From assembly GCA_012270805.1 (NCBI GenBank), contig JAAXHR010000342.1, forward strand, positions 1-57,314: a stretch of 57,314 nucleotides of DNA. The letters run 5' to 3'. The position numbers and the translations under genes were made by a program. Below the pieces are notes generated by a model, which had not been told where the DNA came from, searched no databases, and worked only from the letters and a program-made list of their open reading frames with translations. Origin of the DNA: Dehalococcoidia bacterium. GTDB lineage: Bacteria; Chloroflexota; Dehalococcoidia; Lucifugimonadales; Lucifugimonadaceae. This document shows, in pieces, positions 46,306 to 55,902 of this stretch; within the stretch, counting starts at the first letter, position 1, and each line of letters opens with the position of its first letter.

Positions 46306-49300
46306 CAGCCGACCGGCTTTCCCGCTTCATAGTCAGCAAGAATAGCTTCGATGTCCTTCTGTAGTTTACCAACAGGATCAACCCCATCGACTTCAAGGAC
46401 GGGACCACAGTAAATGTGTGCAAACTCACTCTCGGATGATCTTTTCAGAGCACCTAGAGAAAAGGTGTCGGCTCCGGCTAGGTCCGCCATCCAGTCTCCA
46501 TCATCCCCACCTCCACTAATGGCATCATCAACCTTGGAGATTCGTAGGGTAGTCCCTCCACTCTCTCCGTTTGATGTCGCACCAACAATATACGTGTTCC
46601 CCGCCACAAGAGCAGTTGTTCCATCTTTGTCATCCTGCCCACCAGAATTCTGGAACCTCTGCATAATCTGGTCACCAGATCCATTGATAGCCAGACCATT
46701 ATAGTTGACATCCGCACCTGTGTCTGCCTGAGCAAAAATAGTTTGGTTGGTAGCATCAAGACTGATGGGATGAATAAGAGCGAAAACACCACCTTTCTCG
46801 CCAGTGAACGGTGCTGCTGCTCGTGTCATGATGGATGTGATGCCGTCGAACAAGAACGCGGGATTCCCATTAAAGATTGCGTTACCGGAACTATCCACAG
46901 GCTTCTCGACCCACCCAGGCCGACTGGCAACCTGATTCTGTGTAAGGTGATTTCCTTCCCCTGACTGATCCTCAACGGTGCCTGGGACACCTGCCGAGTA
47001 GCCCGCACCATTAACGTCTCCCTCGGTGAGCGACCCGTTGTTGGTGAGAGCAATAGAGTTATGCCGCCCATCAAAGGCAGTTGCTCCATGACTGTCCATG
47101 TCGAAGGTCTCAACTAGACCCCAAGCCGTCTTCTGCGCAGCCGAGATGTCATCGTACTTGATGCCATAGCCATCGTTGAAGAGAGCAGCCGCAATATTGG
47201 CGAAGGTCTCCGTCATACCCTGCGCTGCACACCCCATCATCACAGCATCAATACGACCATCAAAGTGACTACTACCGCCAGCGTTAGAACCTATCTCAAG
47301 ATCAGCACCACTCGCAGGTTGATACATACCAGACGTGTGAGAAGTTGCCGAAGTCAGTACCCCATTGACGTATGACGAGATTTCGTCATTAGTAGCGTCA
47401 TACCAGAAGAACAAGTGATACCAATTTTCAGCCACCATAACCACAGTAGATTCATGAGTTGTATTCGTTCCTGAGGTGCCATCAGACGATAAAATGATTT
47501 CAGGTTTGCCGTCAGGAGCATTCCAGATAGACCAAGCACGCTTGTCACCTACATTGACCCACTTGGCGGCAACTGCGGCAACTTCTAAAGCATCAGGTCG
47601 AATCCAGGTGCTCCACCAACAATCCTGGTCGCCTGGGCTGAACAAAGCGTTGGGGTCCCAATTTGTGACCGAGGCTGACTGCTCAACTTGGACACCTGTA
47701 ATATAGAGGATATCCCCTGCGTTGTTGACATCGGGTGACCCAGCTAGCCTCGCATATATAATGCCGGTTACATCCGCTCCAGGAGTCCATGTAAACGTCG
47801 CGCGTTGCCACGTAGTCGTGTTAGGTGTTACAGCGTCACCATCGCCATTCGACGTGTAATGAGACACCGACGCAGAGACTGGAGACGAAGTATAGGGGTT
47901 ACCAGCTAGCACATAAAATGAAAACGTGTGAGGATTGTTGGTGATCGTGACATTTTCGATTTTGCCGAGTGTTTCACCACCACCATCAAACGTCATTTTA
48001 ACGGCAGTCTTAACACCACTAGGCAGACCAGTGGTTGGTAGTCCTTCATCCGCTAATACTACTCTTTCAATCGCAGAGAGTCCCGAGCCTACCGCATCAT
48101 CCCACTGGCCGACAGTTGCGTAGGCTATCGAGTCGTCAGACTTGAGCAAATTCTTTGAAGCTAAACTGAGGTACTGGCTCGCCCCATCAAAGCTCGTAGC
48201 CTTGTTGTAGTCAAGTGCCTGCCCACCACGGATACCCTGAGTGAGAGTAACAGGATTAGCCACCTTGATCGACAGATCGTCAATTGTGACATCCCCATTG
48301 TTGCCTTGCCGTTGAATTTGAAGGTCTTGGGCTGAGGGATGTGATGTAGCAGTACCTGACTGAACCCCCGTACCGGAAGTCGCGCCTAGACCATCTCTCC
48401 AGACAGTCAAATTATCATCAATACGAACGTTCTCTGCTGCTGCCGCCTTGATATCAATCGAATAGGCGTACTCGGTGCTTGGCTGAATGTTGATGTCCTG
48501 CTTAAGACCAATGGGAGATGTATCCCACTTAATTTGGGCCTGCCCTGTAGGATTCTCCGTAACCTCTCGATTGGGGGAAGATTCGGTCCCAATCAAAGTC
48601 CAGTTATCGGGGTTATCACCTGTCCAGTTGGCAAAGTCTCCATTGGTGACAAGCTCAGCGGCATTTGGTGTTAGGTGATTACTGCCCTTCGAGTCGAAGC
48701 GCGTCTCCCCGTCGCCCTCGCCAAAGTCCCACATGGCTTTCAGGAATGCATCGTCCAGACCTGCACCGTCTCCAGTACCGTTTTCAATATCGTCTGCGAT
48801 CCTGCCATCCCCGCCGTTGTGCAGCCAGGTAATCTCTGCGGCGGTGAGCAGTCTACCACCTGTCCAGATGAAACCAGAATCGACCGAGCCATCCAAGAAC
48901 TGGAGCATCGCGCCGTGACAACCAACAAAGAAAGCTCCAGTATTATCCAGGTTGGTCGTATCATCCAGAACAACCCGTGTGCCCGTGTCCGTGTCGTCTA
49001 CATCATCAACCCTGAGAGTGGACGCAGACGCATCGCTTCGGTCTACGTTGATGGAGATATTGTAATACTGGGAAGTCGAAGTGTAGGTGGAGGAGGAATC
49101 AAGCTGGATGATTGTTGTGCCAGCTTTGACAGCCTTGAACTGAATCTTGTTGTTGCTGACCCAGACCAACTGCCAATAGTTTGACCCGTCCTGGCGCTTA
49201 TGCAGAATGGTCTGGTTGGTGCCTACAACATCGCGGTCTACCTGGATGTTGATGGCAAGGTCGCCAGTACCCAGATCAAGCCCCGACTGATCGGCATGGG

Positions 49301-49469
49301 CGATGGTTAGATATTCTTTGTTATCCGAGACAAACTTCGCCGCACCATCCTGAAATACACCAACACGAGGGTTGATGGCGAATTTAATGTCAGGATTGGA
49401 TACGACAGAGTTCCATGAAGGACTCTGCCTCGGTGCGATCATGTGTGGCCTGCGAAGTAAAGAAACCAT
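46305..49469 (-). CDS. Large LamG-type receptor-binding or fibre protein
   Basis: 1054 residues with at least two concanavalin/LamG-like modules (e.g. WQLVWVSNNKIQFKAV, WYHLFFWYDATNDEISSYVNG, YLSLASKNLL). Such beta-sandwich domains bind sugars on cell surfaces. Base composition and codon choice differ from the flanking genes, suggesting module exchange. It is placed between head decoration and connector genes rather than after the tail tip genes. Confidence 0.75.
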   Translation of the reverse strand: MVSLLRRPHMIAPRQSPSWNSVVSNPDIKFAINPRVGVFQDGAAKFVSDNKEYLTIAHADQSGLDLGTGDLAINIQVDRDVVGTNQTILHKRQDGSNYWQLVWVSNNKIQFKAVKAGTTIIQLDSSSTYTSTSQYYNISINVDRSDASASTLRVDDVDDTDTGTRVVLDDTTNLDNTGAFFVGCHGAMLQFLDGSVDSGFIWTGGRLLTAAEITWLHNGGDGRIADDIENGTGDGAGLDDAFLKAMWDFGEGDGETRFDSKGSNHLTPNAAELVTNGDFANWTGDNPDNWTLIGTESSPNREVTENPTGQAQIKWDTSPIGLKQDINIQPSTEYAYSIDIKAAAAENVRIDDNLTVWRDGLGATSGTGVQSGTATSHPSAQDLQIQRQGNNGDVTIDDLSIKVANPVTLTQGIRGGQALDYNKATSFDGASQYLSLASKNLLKSDDSIAYATVGQWDDAVGSGLSAIERVVLADEGLPTTGLPSGVKTAVKMTFDGGGETLGKIENVTITNNPHTFSFYVLAGNPYTSSPVSASVSHYTSNGDGDAVTPNTTTWQRATFTWTPGADVTGIIYARLAGSPDVNNAGDILYITGVQVEQSASVTNWDPNALFSPGDQDCWWSTWIRPDALEVAAVAAKWVNVGDKRAWSIWNAPDGKPEIILSSDGTSGTNTTHESTVVMVAENWYHLFFWYDATNDEISSYVNGVLTSATSHTSGMYQPASGADLEIGSNAGGSSHFDGRIDAVMMGCAAQGMTETFANIAAALFNDGYGIKYDDISAAQKTAWGLVETFDMDSHGATAFDGRHNSIALTNNGSLTEGDVNGAGYSAGVPGTVEDQSGEGNHLTQNQVASRPGWVEKPVDSSGNAIFNGNPAFLFDGITSIMTRAAAPFTGEKGGVFALIHPISLDATNQTIFAQADTGADVNYNGLAINGSGDQIMQRFQNSGGQDDKDGTTALVAGNTYIVGATSNGESGGTTLRISKVDDAISGGGDDGDWMADLAGADTFSLGALKRSSESEFAHIYCGPVLEVDGVDPVGKLQKDIEAILADYEAGKPVG

Positions 49470-49972
49470 TAGTCAGGCGCTATCGTTAGAGTGACCCTGA
49501 TCTTCGCACCGTTCGTCGGGGTGTAGGCACCGGTACGAATTACCAACACTCCATACAGTGTATTGTCAGACGCCGCACAGATGAAAGGCTTCGGCATCCC
49601 CGTATCCCCAGGAACGATCTCCGCTTCCGATGCTCCGCCTAGGTCTTCCATTGCTCCCCAATCTAACCGACCGATGTAGTTATCGGACTCGGTAGCGTAG
49701 ACGGGATTCGTGTTCGCCACGTTGTCGTTCAGGTTTCCTGTTGGAGTAACGTTGAACAGGTACATCGTGAACGTCGGAGTGATGTTCGTGTCGTCGCACT
49801 GTATAAGGGCTTTAGTGATGAACCCCGTCTGTGCGTTGAAAAGCGTGACGCGAGAGAATGTCCACGCGGTCCCCGTAGAAGTGTTTTCCGACCAGACATC
49901 TTCATTCGCATAAGCTGTCGTGTCGGCGGGGCGCGTCTTCTCGACGGTGATTTCCCGTTGGTTCTTTGCCAT
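49469..49972 (-). CDS. Virion-associated protein
   Basis: 167 residues, beta-rich (WTFSRVTLFNAQTGFITKALIQ). Its stop and the LamG start overlap, so the two are coupled; it could be a fibre trimming, attachment or head fibre base protein. No family recognised. Confidence 0.6.
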   Translation of the reverse strand: MAKNQREITVEKTRPADTTAYANEDVWSENTSTGTAWTFSRVTLFNAQTGFITKALIQCDDTNITPTFTMYLFNVTPTGNLNDNVANTNPVYATESDNYIGRLDWGAMEDLGGASEAEIVPGDTGMPKPFICAASDNTLYGVLVIRTGAYTPTNGAKIRVTLTIAPD

Positions 49973-50084
49973 CAGTCAAAACCCTTTTCTAGTTTGACCT
50001 GATGGCCGAGGGGCTAGTTACTCCGCGACCATCATCATTATCATTTCGTCGCTGGAAAAAGCTGTTCGAAGAAGTTCTTCGTCT

Positions 50085-50324
50085 TCAGTTTTCTTCTATC
50101 GCTCCACAACGACAGGTGCCGTCTTTTCGGAAGTAGTGCTGTCGGTGTGAGGCTTTAGGCTTTTCTTGTTCTTCCGGTTCGTCTTCAACAATCTCGAACA
50201 TCGACGGGTTCTGATTTACTGCCGCCAGAGCTATCGACTCCGGTATGTCCATCTCAGAACGTGCCGCGACCTCGTAACCGGAAAGGCCAAGGTCGCTATC
50301 CGTCTTGTTGCGTAGACGCTTCAT
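50085..50324 (-). CDS. Small protein with C-terminal CRC
   Basis: 79 residues. The first half (LGLSGYEVAARSEMDIPESIALAAVNQNP) looks like a small head-region domain; the second half is acidic, ending HRQHYFRKDGTCRCG, a possible partial zinc site. Overlaps the upstream gene by 29 bases. The 110 bases after it (49975-50084) show no convincing gene. Confidence 0.6.
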   Translation of the reverse strand: MKRLRNKTDSDLGLSGYEVAARSEMDIPESIALAAVNQNPSMFEIVEDEPEEQEKPKASHRQHYFRKDGTCRCGAIEEN

Positions 50325-50694
50325 ATTCCTTCGCTACCCGATCCGCTTCTTTCCTCGCCCCACGCATCCCCCGCTTCCGTGCCCTCCGTAGCTTGTCACG
50401 ACGTTGACCGCTCAGACGCCCACCAGAGCGAAGCATACGGTCTTCGATAGGAGAGACTATTGCTTCGTCGGCTACGTCGCTCTCCGGCGATTCTGTGACA
50501 TTACAGGTGTGTTTCTCCACGTCCCTTTCGTCCTCAATCTGACAAGCGTGTTCAGGATTAGCGGATATGTACGGTTGACCGATAGCCGCAGGGACAGCCT
50601 GAGCGTTCCCTGCGGCTATGTAGTATTCCTTCTTCAGCGCATAGTCGGTCAACCGAATATCCCTATGCGCTAGCAGGATTACTCCGTCCGGCAT
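50296..50694 (-). CDS. Hypothetical protein with basic C-terminus
   Basis: 132 residues. PDGVILLAHRDIRLTDYALKK is followed by an acidic middle and a strongly basic end (RLSGQRRDKLRRARKRG). The basic tail may contact DNA or scaffolding in the head. Unrecognised. Confidence 0.6.
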   Translation of the reverse strand: MPDGVILLAHRDIRLTDYALKKEYYIAAGNAQAVPAAIGQPYISANPEHACQIEDERDVEKHTCNVTESPESDVADEAIVSPIEDRMLRSGGRLSGQRRDKLRRARKRGMRGARKEADRVAKEYEASTQQDG

Positions 50695-51158
50695 TAGCGA
50701 CCGATCCGGTGGTACACGATCACCAGTCCGCCGACAGCGGTCGAGGTCGGGGTGTCGGTATGAGACATGACGATGCTATTGTTTGTTCCGGTTCCACCAG
50801 GACCGACCAGAACATAGGCTTCGTCTGCAACACCAGCGGTAGCGTTAGTCCCTACACGGGTATGGATTCCGACTGACATTGTTCCACCGTCGAAGACGCC
50901 GTTCGCTGCACCGGTCCCGTCAGACGAGACTCCAATGTCGTAGGTTCCGGTTCCCGCAGTCGTGAAGTACGCTTGTACTCTTACTGCAACGGTTCCGTCT
51001 TCAGGGTTGATCCAGTTCGTCGCTCCGTTCGCAGTCGATGTCGCGTTCATCGGAACATGTACCGAAAGCTGTCCGAAGTAGGTTCCCGTCGCGCCCGACC
51101 CAGGCATTAGACCAAAGACGGTCACGCCCTGCGGGTCTGTCCTCTTTACGATTTCCAT
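50694..51158 (-). CDS. Head decoration-like protein
   Basis: 154 residues, Gly/Thr-rich beta protein (GATGTYFGQLSVHVPMNATS) in the position of capsid decoration proteins, just after the major capsid gene and its hairpin. Assignment is from position and composition. Confidence 0.55.
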   Translation of the reverse strand: MEIVKRTDPQGVTVFGLMPGSGATGTYFGQLSVHVPMNATSTANGATNWINPEDGTVAVRVQAYFTTAGTGTYDIGVSSDGTGAANGVFDGGTMSVGIHTRVGTNATAGVADEAYVLVGPGGTGTNNSIVMSHTDTPTSTAVGGLVIVYHRIGR

Positions 51159-51198
51159 TTACTATTCCCCTTTCGTCTAGGTGCTACTAGGTGCGTCA

Positions 51199-51227
51199 TG
51201 TCGGGGCATTGAGATTCCGCCCCGACA
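51199..51227 (-). terminator. Hairpin after the major capsid gene
   Basis: TGTCGGGGC (51199-51207) and GCCCCGACA (51219-51227) pair perfectly around an 11-base loop between the capsid stop and the next gene. No T-run; probably a partial terminator or mRNA-stabilising hairpin that makes capsid mRNA most abundant. Confidence 0.6.
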
Positions 51228-51248
51228 CTCAGGAAGTATCTAGTCGGC

Positions 51249-52751
51249 TTAGACCCCGGTTATGTTGTACTGAAGCGCGGTGTGCGTAGCCGAAGAACGG
51301 GTTCCGCTGCGCTCGGTTAGAGCTATGCGGAAGCTGACGTAGAGGGTTGTCTGACCCTGACCGGCTTCACGCTGCGCCTCGAATTCGATGTTGCGCCGGA
51401 ATCCGACCGCCCACTGTGAGGTGTTGAATACCAGTACCCGACCGGTGTTGGTCCCGTTACCCGCATCTGTGACCTTGCCGTCTGTGTCGGCTAGGCGCAT
51501 CTGCGAAGTGTGGATGAACGGCTTTCCGTAGATGTTCATGATTTCGCCGGTCGAGAGGGTGTTCCTCGCTCCAGCGGTATCGACGGTTTCGAACTCGGTG
51601 ATCGACAGAGACCGGATCGCTGTGTTCACGTCCGAGAAGTACAGTACGTCGCCGGTCGCCCGTGGCGATGCGTACTTGCCTAGCTTCGTCAGCACTTCGT
51701 TATACATGTCGGCGTCAACCGCGCCGGAGTTGTCTGTCGCCTGCGAAGTGTTGTCTACGAGCGGAAGGTGAATCAGGCCGTCCCATCCGAGAAGCCAATG
51801 TGCCTTCCCTGCGGTGTTGGAGGCGATTGTCGCCCCATCGCTGTTGATCCCGTTCGTCGCGGTCTGGTCGGCGTTCAGAAGAACGTCGTCTATGACCTCG
51901 GAAGCGTTACGGGAGAGTGTCGCCCTGATCGCTGGTACGAGCGCGATTATCGCGTCTTCGTTAAGTTCGTCGGAGAACGGAACGCCGGTCTTCAGACCTT
52001 GGGCGGTAAGCGTGACCTTCGCGGTCGAGAGGTCAGTCGTAAGCGCCTGTACGTTCTCAGCTATCGGATACCAGTTGGTGTCTCCGAGTTGAGTCGGAAT
52101 GTCGAAGGGCTGCGTCGGCATAGGAACCTGACGCATTACCGGTAGAACGACGGTCGAAAGGTTCACGTCCATCCAAAGCTGTGCGGCCTCGAATGTCGGA
52201 ACGAGTTCGTCACCGGTTCCCGCTGTAGTCGAGTCCATCGCCTTTTGAACGGACTCCATCATCATGCCCCGCCAGCCGGTGACTTCTTCGCTGAAGTTCC
52301 GAACGGCGGTATTCGGCATCGAATATCCCGCTGCTGCCTGACGGATCGAGATGGCCTTTTCAGACCAGTCCCATATGACTTCCGGTGTGATCGAATCGCG
52401 GAGCGCCTTTGATGCCCTGTCGATTTCGGGCATCATCTTTTGTGCTTCACCAGCGAACTGCATCGAAGACGCAGCGCGGTGTGTAGCGATCTGTTTGTAG
52501 ATCGCAAGGTCGAGCGCGTCGAATCCCGCTAGTCGTCCTTCGGGTACGAGAACGCGGCCAGCGCCAGAGACGCGGGTCGCCCGTTCGCGCCGAAGATCGG
52601 TGACGGTCGATGTCAGCTTTTCGAGTTCAGCGCCCATACGTTGAACTTCGTCACGGGTCGGTTCGTTACCCGCGTTGACCTCGGACTTCACCCACTCTTT
52701 GAGCGATCCGATTTCCTGAAGAACATCTTCTACCGTAGAGGCGGTAGTCAT
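51249..52751 (-). CDS. Major capsid protein (HK97 fold)
   Basis: 500 residues. The first ~110 residues are a coiled-coil delta/scaffold domain (LQEIGSLKEWVKSEVNAGNE), presumably removed by the neighbouring protease. The body has HK97 landmarks: PFDIPTQLGDTNWYPIAENV, GLKTGVPFSDELNEDAI, and DVLYFSDVNTAIRSL. It follows the prohead protease gene by four bases. Confidence 0.9.
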   Translation of the reverse strand: MTTASTVEDVLQEIGSLKEWVKSEVNAGNEPTRDEVQRMGAELEKLTSTVTDLRRERATRVSGAGRVLVPEGRLAGFDALDLAIYKQIATHRAASSMQFAGEAQKMMPEIDRASKALRDSITPEVIWDWSEKAISIRQAAAGYSMPNTAVRNFSEEVTGWRGMMMESVQKAMDSTTAGTGDELVPTFEAAQLWMDVNLSTVVLPVMRQVPMPTQPFDIPTQLGDTNWYPIAENVQALTTDLSTAKVTLTAQGLKTGVPFSDELNEDAIIALVPAIRATLSRNASEVIDDVLLNADQTATNGINSDGATIASNTAGKAHWLLGWDGLIHLPLVDNTSQATDNSGAVDADMYNEVLTKLGKYASPRATGDVLYFSDVNTAIRSLSITEFETVDTAGARNTLSTGEIMNIYGKPFIHTSQMRLADTDGKVTDAGNGTNTGRVLVFNTSQWAVGFRRNIEFEAQREAGQGQTTLYVSFRIALTERSGTRSSATHTALQYNITGV

Positions 52752-52755
52752 GTCT

Positions 52756-53682
52756 CTAATCCTCCTGTTTCGTTACTTCGTCTAATGCCTGTAGGACTTG
52801 CGCCCAATCGTCGTTATCTTCGGTCTGAGCCGATTCGTCGTTAGGCTCAGACGGAGTAACCTGTTTTTCCTTCAGGTCAGCGACTTCCTTTTCGAGAAGC
52901 CGTACCCGCGACTGAAGTTCGCCTACATCCTCAGCCGTGCGAAGCGGATCGTAGTCGTACTGGAAGACCCATCCCGCACCGTCCGTAGACGTTGTAGTGG
53001 TCGTGTCGGGATAGAGAACAGATGTTGAAGACTGTCTAGTTGCATCGGTTGTCTGTCCGCGACCAACGTTCCCAGGAATCGAGTAGAAGGGCATGTCTTC
53101 GAGCGCCTTCATGATCTTCGCCAGTGCGCGGGGATGTGCAGGAATCGGAACGATGGAGATTTCCAGTAGCTCCGATTTCTTGAAGTCGAACGGTCCCCAC
53201 CAGTCATTCGCGTCTTCAACGTCCAGCTTTTCCCATTCCAGCGGACGGAAGCCCACGGACTCGGCCTTGATAATTCCTCTGCCTACCTTGCCAGCGATCC
53301 GCCGAGAGAAGTCGTCTTCCATGTCAAACTGGACGGTGTTCAGTAGTTGCGGTGGATCGCCCTTAGTCTTCCAGATGCGCGGGGCGGTCCCAACCGGAGC
53401 TTCGCCGTAAATGTGCGCCCACATAATGACGGAGTTCGCCTCGAAGTTCTTCAAGTCCCATCCATCAACGCGGATTATGTCGCCCAGGCGATCAGGTGAT
53501 TCCTCGTTAGCGACGAAGGTGTACGTTCCCGATCCGTCTTTCTCACCCTTCTCGACAACAAAGCCGGACGGACGGTACAGCTTCGGCGCGTCAGCCTTTC
53601 CAGACCGATACGCTTCGAGTTCGTCTAGCTCGATTTCTCGAAGCTGTTGTTCTTCTTCAGGTGTGACGGTGATCGTCGTCAT
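52756..53682 (-). CDS. Prohead protease (HK97/U35-type)
   Basis: 308 residues from the ATG at 53682 (GGAG nine bases upstream); earlier in-frame ATGs run into the terminator. The protease domain spans about 30-190 with IMWAHIYGEAPVG (catalytic His) and IIKAESVGF (catalytic Ser). The C-terminal third is a coiled coil (LQSRVRLLEKEVADLKEK) that may act as a scaffold. It matures the capsid. Confidence 0.88.
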   Translation of the reverse strand: MTTITVTPEEEQQLREIELDELEAYRSGKADAPKLYRPSGFVVEKGEKDGSGTYTFVANEESPDRLGDIIRVDGWDLKNFEANSVIMWAHIYGEAPVGTAPRIWKTKGDPPQLLNTVQFDMEDDFSRRIAGKVGRGIIKAESVGFRPLEWEKLDVEDANDWWGPFDFKKSELLEISIVPIPAHPRALAKIMKALEDMPFYSIPGNVGRGQTTDATRQSSTSVLYPDTTTTTSTDGAGWVFQYDYDPLRTAEDVGELQSRVRLLEKEVADLKEKQVTPSEPNDESAQTEDNDDWAQVLQALDEVTKQED

Positions 53683-53708
53683 GTACATCCGCTCCGTTTT
53701 TCGGGCAC

Positions 53709-53740
53709 AAAAAAAGCCCACAACCCCGAAGGGTGTGGGC
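53709..53740 (-). terminator. Factor-independent terminator before the structural genes
   Basis: On the minus strand GCCCACACCC-TTCG-GGGTTGTGGGC is followed by seven T. It lies between tRNA-Met and the prohead protease gene, so transcripts from the strong promoter at 53.93 kb must read through or be antiterminated to express the structural genes. Confidence 0.85.
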
Positions 53741-53780
53741 AGTCTTGCCGCCTAAGCGAAGTTTATTTAGTTGTCATGGT

Positions 53781-53849
53781 TGCGGGTGCCGGAGTTGAAC
53801 CGGCTTCTCTGGCTTATGAGGCCAGCGCGTTACCGTCTCGCTCACCCAC
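53781..53849 (-). tRNA. tRNA-Met (CAT anticodon)
   Basis: 69 bases. Acceptor GTGGGTG/CACCCGC, D-stem GCG/CGC, anticodon stem CTGGC/GCCAG with loop CTCATAA (CAT), T-arm GCCGG/CCGGC. Only one base joins acceptor and D-stem. It lacks initiator features (no CCC/GGG anticodon stem), so it is elongator Met or Ile-type. It sits between the late promoter and the terminator. Confidence 0.88.
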
Positions 53850-53927
53850 TATGTGCCGTGTTTAACGTCCACTGGCGCGACGCCTCAGTATACCGAGGAT
53901 TCATCGGAGCGACCGACTTAGTTTCTA

Positions 53928-53956
53928 TATATACCCTACGTCTTCCGATCTGTCAA
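53928..53956 (-). promoter_or_regulatory. Strong late promoter
   Basis: TTGACA (53956-53951), a 17-base spacer, then TATATA (53933-53928) on the minus strand: near-perfect sigma-70 consensus. It directs tRNA-Met and then, past the terminator, the head genes. A small hairpin (CCTC/GAGG) lies in the leader. Confidence 0.8.
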
Positions 53957-53978
53957 ATGCAGAGTGACCGGCGCTTTC

Positions 53979-54743
53979 TCATTTGTCCTTCAACCCCATA
54001 TCCCGCAGTAGCTCACAGACGATATGGATAATCATACTGTGAACGTCTTCGATCACTCCGTAGTTCTCGGACTTGACGATCACCAACGGGTCGAGGTCGC
54101 GTTTCTCTATCGACCGATCAGGATAAGTGTCGCCTATCAAACCAATCCCTTTCTGTCCCGTCGTATAGTTGAAACACGACGCCAGTCTTGTTACGTTCTT
54201 TGAACGCCCCGAACACGAAAAGACGACAAGCACATCCTCAACGTTCCTGCCCGAAGGTAAAGACCTTGGCCCCTGAAACATTCTTCGGTCAAGACCTTTT
54301 TCGTACCCGCGATCGTTGCTAAGGGCTGTTAGGCTAACCGGATTTGCCACAAGGCAGTTAGTGGAAAAACCGAACACGTCCAAGTGTCCCGACAGGTGAA
54401 GCGCGTTTGCGGCCGACCCACCGTTACCGGCGATGTAGACGGTTCCGCCTGTGCCGTGGACGGCCTTCAGTATCTTGGCGATCTGGTAGACATCCATCGC
54501 CCGTATTGACCGGCTAGCGGTTAAGATGTCGTCTTGATACGAGACGATCTTGTGAAAGGCTTCTTCGGGAACTTCGAACCCTGTGTCACGTTGACGCTGG
54601 ATTTCATTCCATGCCTCTGGCCCTTGTTCGATCCAAGTCTTGTTTTTCCGAAGCGGAGCAAACGGCGGCAGTTTCGAACCATCGGTGCGTTCATAGAATC
54701 GTTTCGGAATATGAATGCGATCACCAAAGGTTGACGACATCAC
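53979..54743 (-). CDS. SIS-domain sugar isomerase (GmhA-like)
   Basis: 254 residues. VYIAGNGGSAANALHLSGHL (about 110-130) is the SIS phosphosugar-binding loop of sedoheptulose-7-phosphate isomerase GmhA, followed by VLVVFSCSGRSKNV. The first ~60 residues are an extra N-terminal extension. With the HldE-like and epimerase genes it suggests heptose or heptose-like sugar synthesis. Overlaps DegT by four bases. Confidence 0.85.
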   Translation of the reverse strand: MMSSTFGDRIHIPKRFYERTDGSKLPPFAPLRKNKTWIEQGPEAWNEIQRQRDTGFEVPEEAFHKIVSYQDDILTASRSIRAMDVYQIAKILKAVHGTGGTVYIAGNGGSAANALHLSGHLDVFGFSTNCLVANPVSLTALSNDRGYEKGLDRRMFQGPRSLPSGRNVEDVLVVFSCSGRSKNVTRLASCFNYTTGQKGIGLIGDTYPDRSIEKRDLDPLVIVKSENYGVIEDVHSMIIHIVCELLRDMGLKDK

Positions 54744-55891
54744 TTCGACTCCCCGTAGAACTCACGTACCTTGCTGATTGTGTAATCTACCTGTTCGTTA
54801 GACAGGAACGGATGCAACGGCAAGGTGACATGTGTGTCAGCGAACCGTTCCGCCCGTGGGAAGTCACCCTTCACGTATCGGCCTTCGTTCGCCTTCTGGA
54901 GATGGAGCGGGATCGGATAGTGAACTTTCGCCTCAACACCTTCTTCGTTCAGAAAGTCGATCAGGCGATCACGGTCTTCACACTCGAATTGAAACAGGTG
55001 ATAGACGTGCGAACCGATAGGATCAGGTCTTGGTGGTAGTGATACCCCATCAATCCCCTGCAACCCTCCACGGTAGACCGACGCCGCCCACTGTCGGTGC
55101 CTTGTGTACTGTCTTTCGTGCTTCAGCACTTCCAGTCCGACGATAGCCTGAAGTGTCGAGAGCCGATGGTTGTAGCCATACACGTCCTGGTGATCGCGGT
55201 CTGACAGGCCATGATTACGAAGGTAATGGAGCTTCTGTTTTATCGTTACATTATTCGTAACGATCATACCTCCATCACCCATCACGTTAATGTTCTTCAG
55301 GGGGTGTAACGAAAAACATGAAGTCTCGTATTGTCTCCCTACACCGATTCCTGCCGCTTCGAAGGCACCGACAGCCTGGGCCGCGTCTGCGATAACTGGA
55401 ATGTCAACACGACCCATGAACGTTTGATCCGATGGGAATTTATCAAACGGAAACTCACATAGACGACCGCCCCAATGTACCGGTACGACGGCAGCGAAGT
55501 TATTCCAGTACCCTGCCGAGTAGTCGCCCCAATCTAGACAGTAATCTTCACCGATGTCCATGAAGAACGGCGTCGCTCCGGCCTGTTTGATCGATCCGGC
55601 TGTAGCAACGAAGCTGATCGCCGGTAGAGCTACTATGTCGCCCTGACCGATGCCTTCCGCCTTCAATGCTAGAAAGATCGCGTCGGTTCCGTTGGAGACA
55701 CCGACCGCATACTCTCCGTCCGTCGCCTTCGCCCACTCACGCTCGAATTCCTCGACCTGTGGGCCGAGTGTCCAGCGACCGACTTTCATTTCGTCGCTGA
55801 TCGCATTGATAATCTTTCCTCCAAGATCATTCAGCGGCGAGAACTCTTGTGGAAGGTAGTTATACGGGACTCGCATCTTCGTTTGTGTCAT
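54740..55891 (-). CDS. DegT/DnrJ/EryC1 sugar aminotransferase
   Basis: 383 residues, the usual family length. VGVSNGTDAIFLALKAEGIG (cofactor phosphate loop), ADAAQAVGA, and FSLHPLKNINVMGDGGMIV, where the Lys of HPLKN is the pyridoxal-phosphate lysine. These enzymes aminate keto sugars bound to nucleotides. It is placed between the epimerase and SIS genes. Confidence 0.93.
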   Translation of the reverse strand: MTQTKMRVPYNYLPQEFSPLNDLGGKIINAISDEMKVGRWTLGPQVEEFEREWAKATDGEYAVGVSNGTDAIFLALKAEGIGQGDIVALPAISFVATAGSIKQAGATPFFMDIGEDYCLDWGDYSAGYWNNFAAVVPVHWGGRLCEFPFDKFPSDQTFMGRVDIPVIADAAQAVGAFEAAGIGVGRQYETSCFSLHPLKNINVMGDGGMIVTNNVTIKQKLHYLRNHGLSDRDHQDVYGYNHRLSTLQAIVGLEVLKHERQYTRHRQWAASVYRGGLQGIDGVSLPPRPDPIGSHVYHLFQFECEDRDRLIDFLNEEGVEAKVHYPIPLHLQKANEGRYVKGDFPRAERFADTHVTLPLHPFLSNEQVDYTISKVREFYGESK

Positions 55892-55902
55892 GTTGTTCCT
55901 TT

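Noticed and set aside
49975..50084. Possible frameshift extension after the 50085 gene
   Set aside because: Both alternative frames give short peptides and no good slippery site or conserved context is visible.
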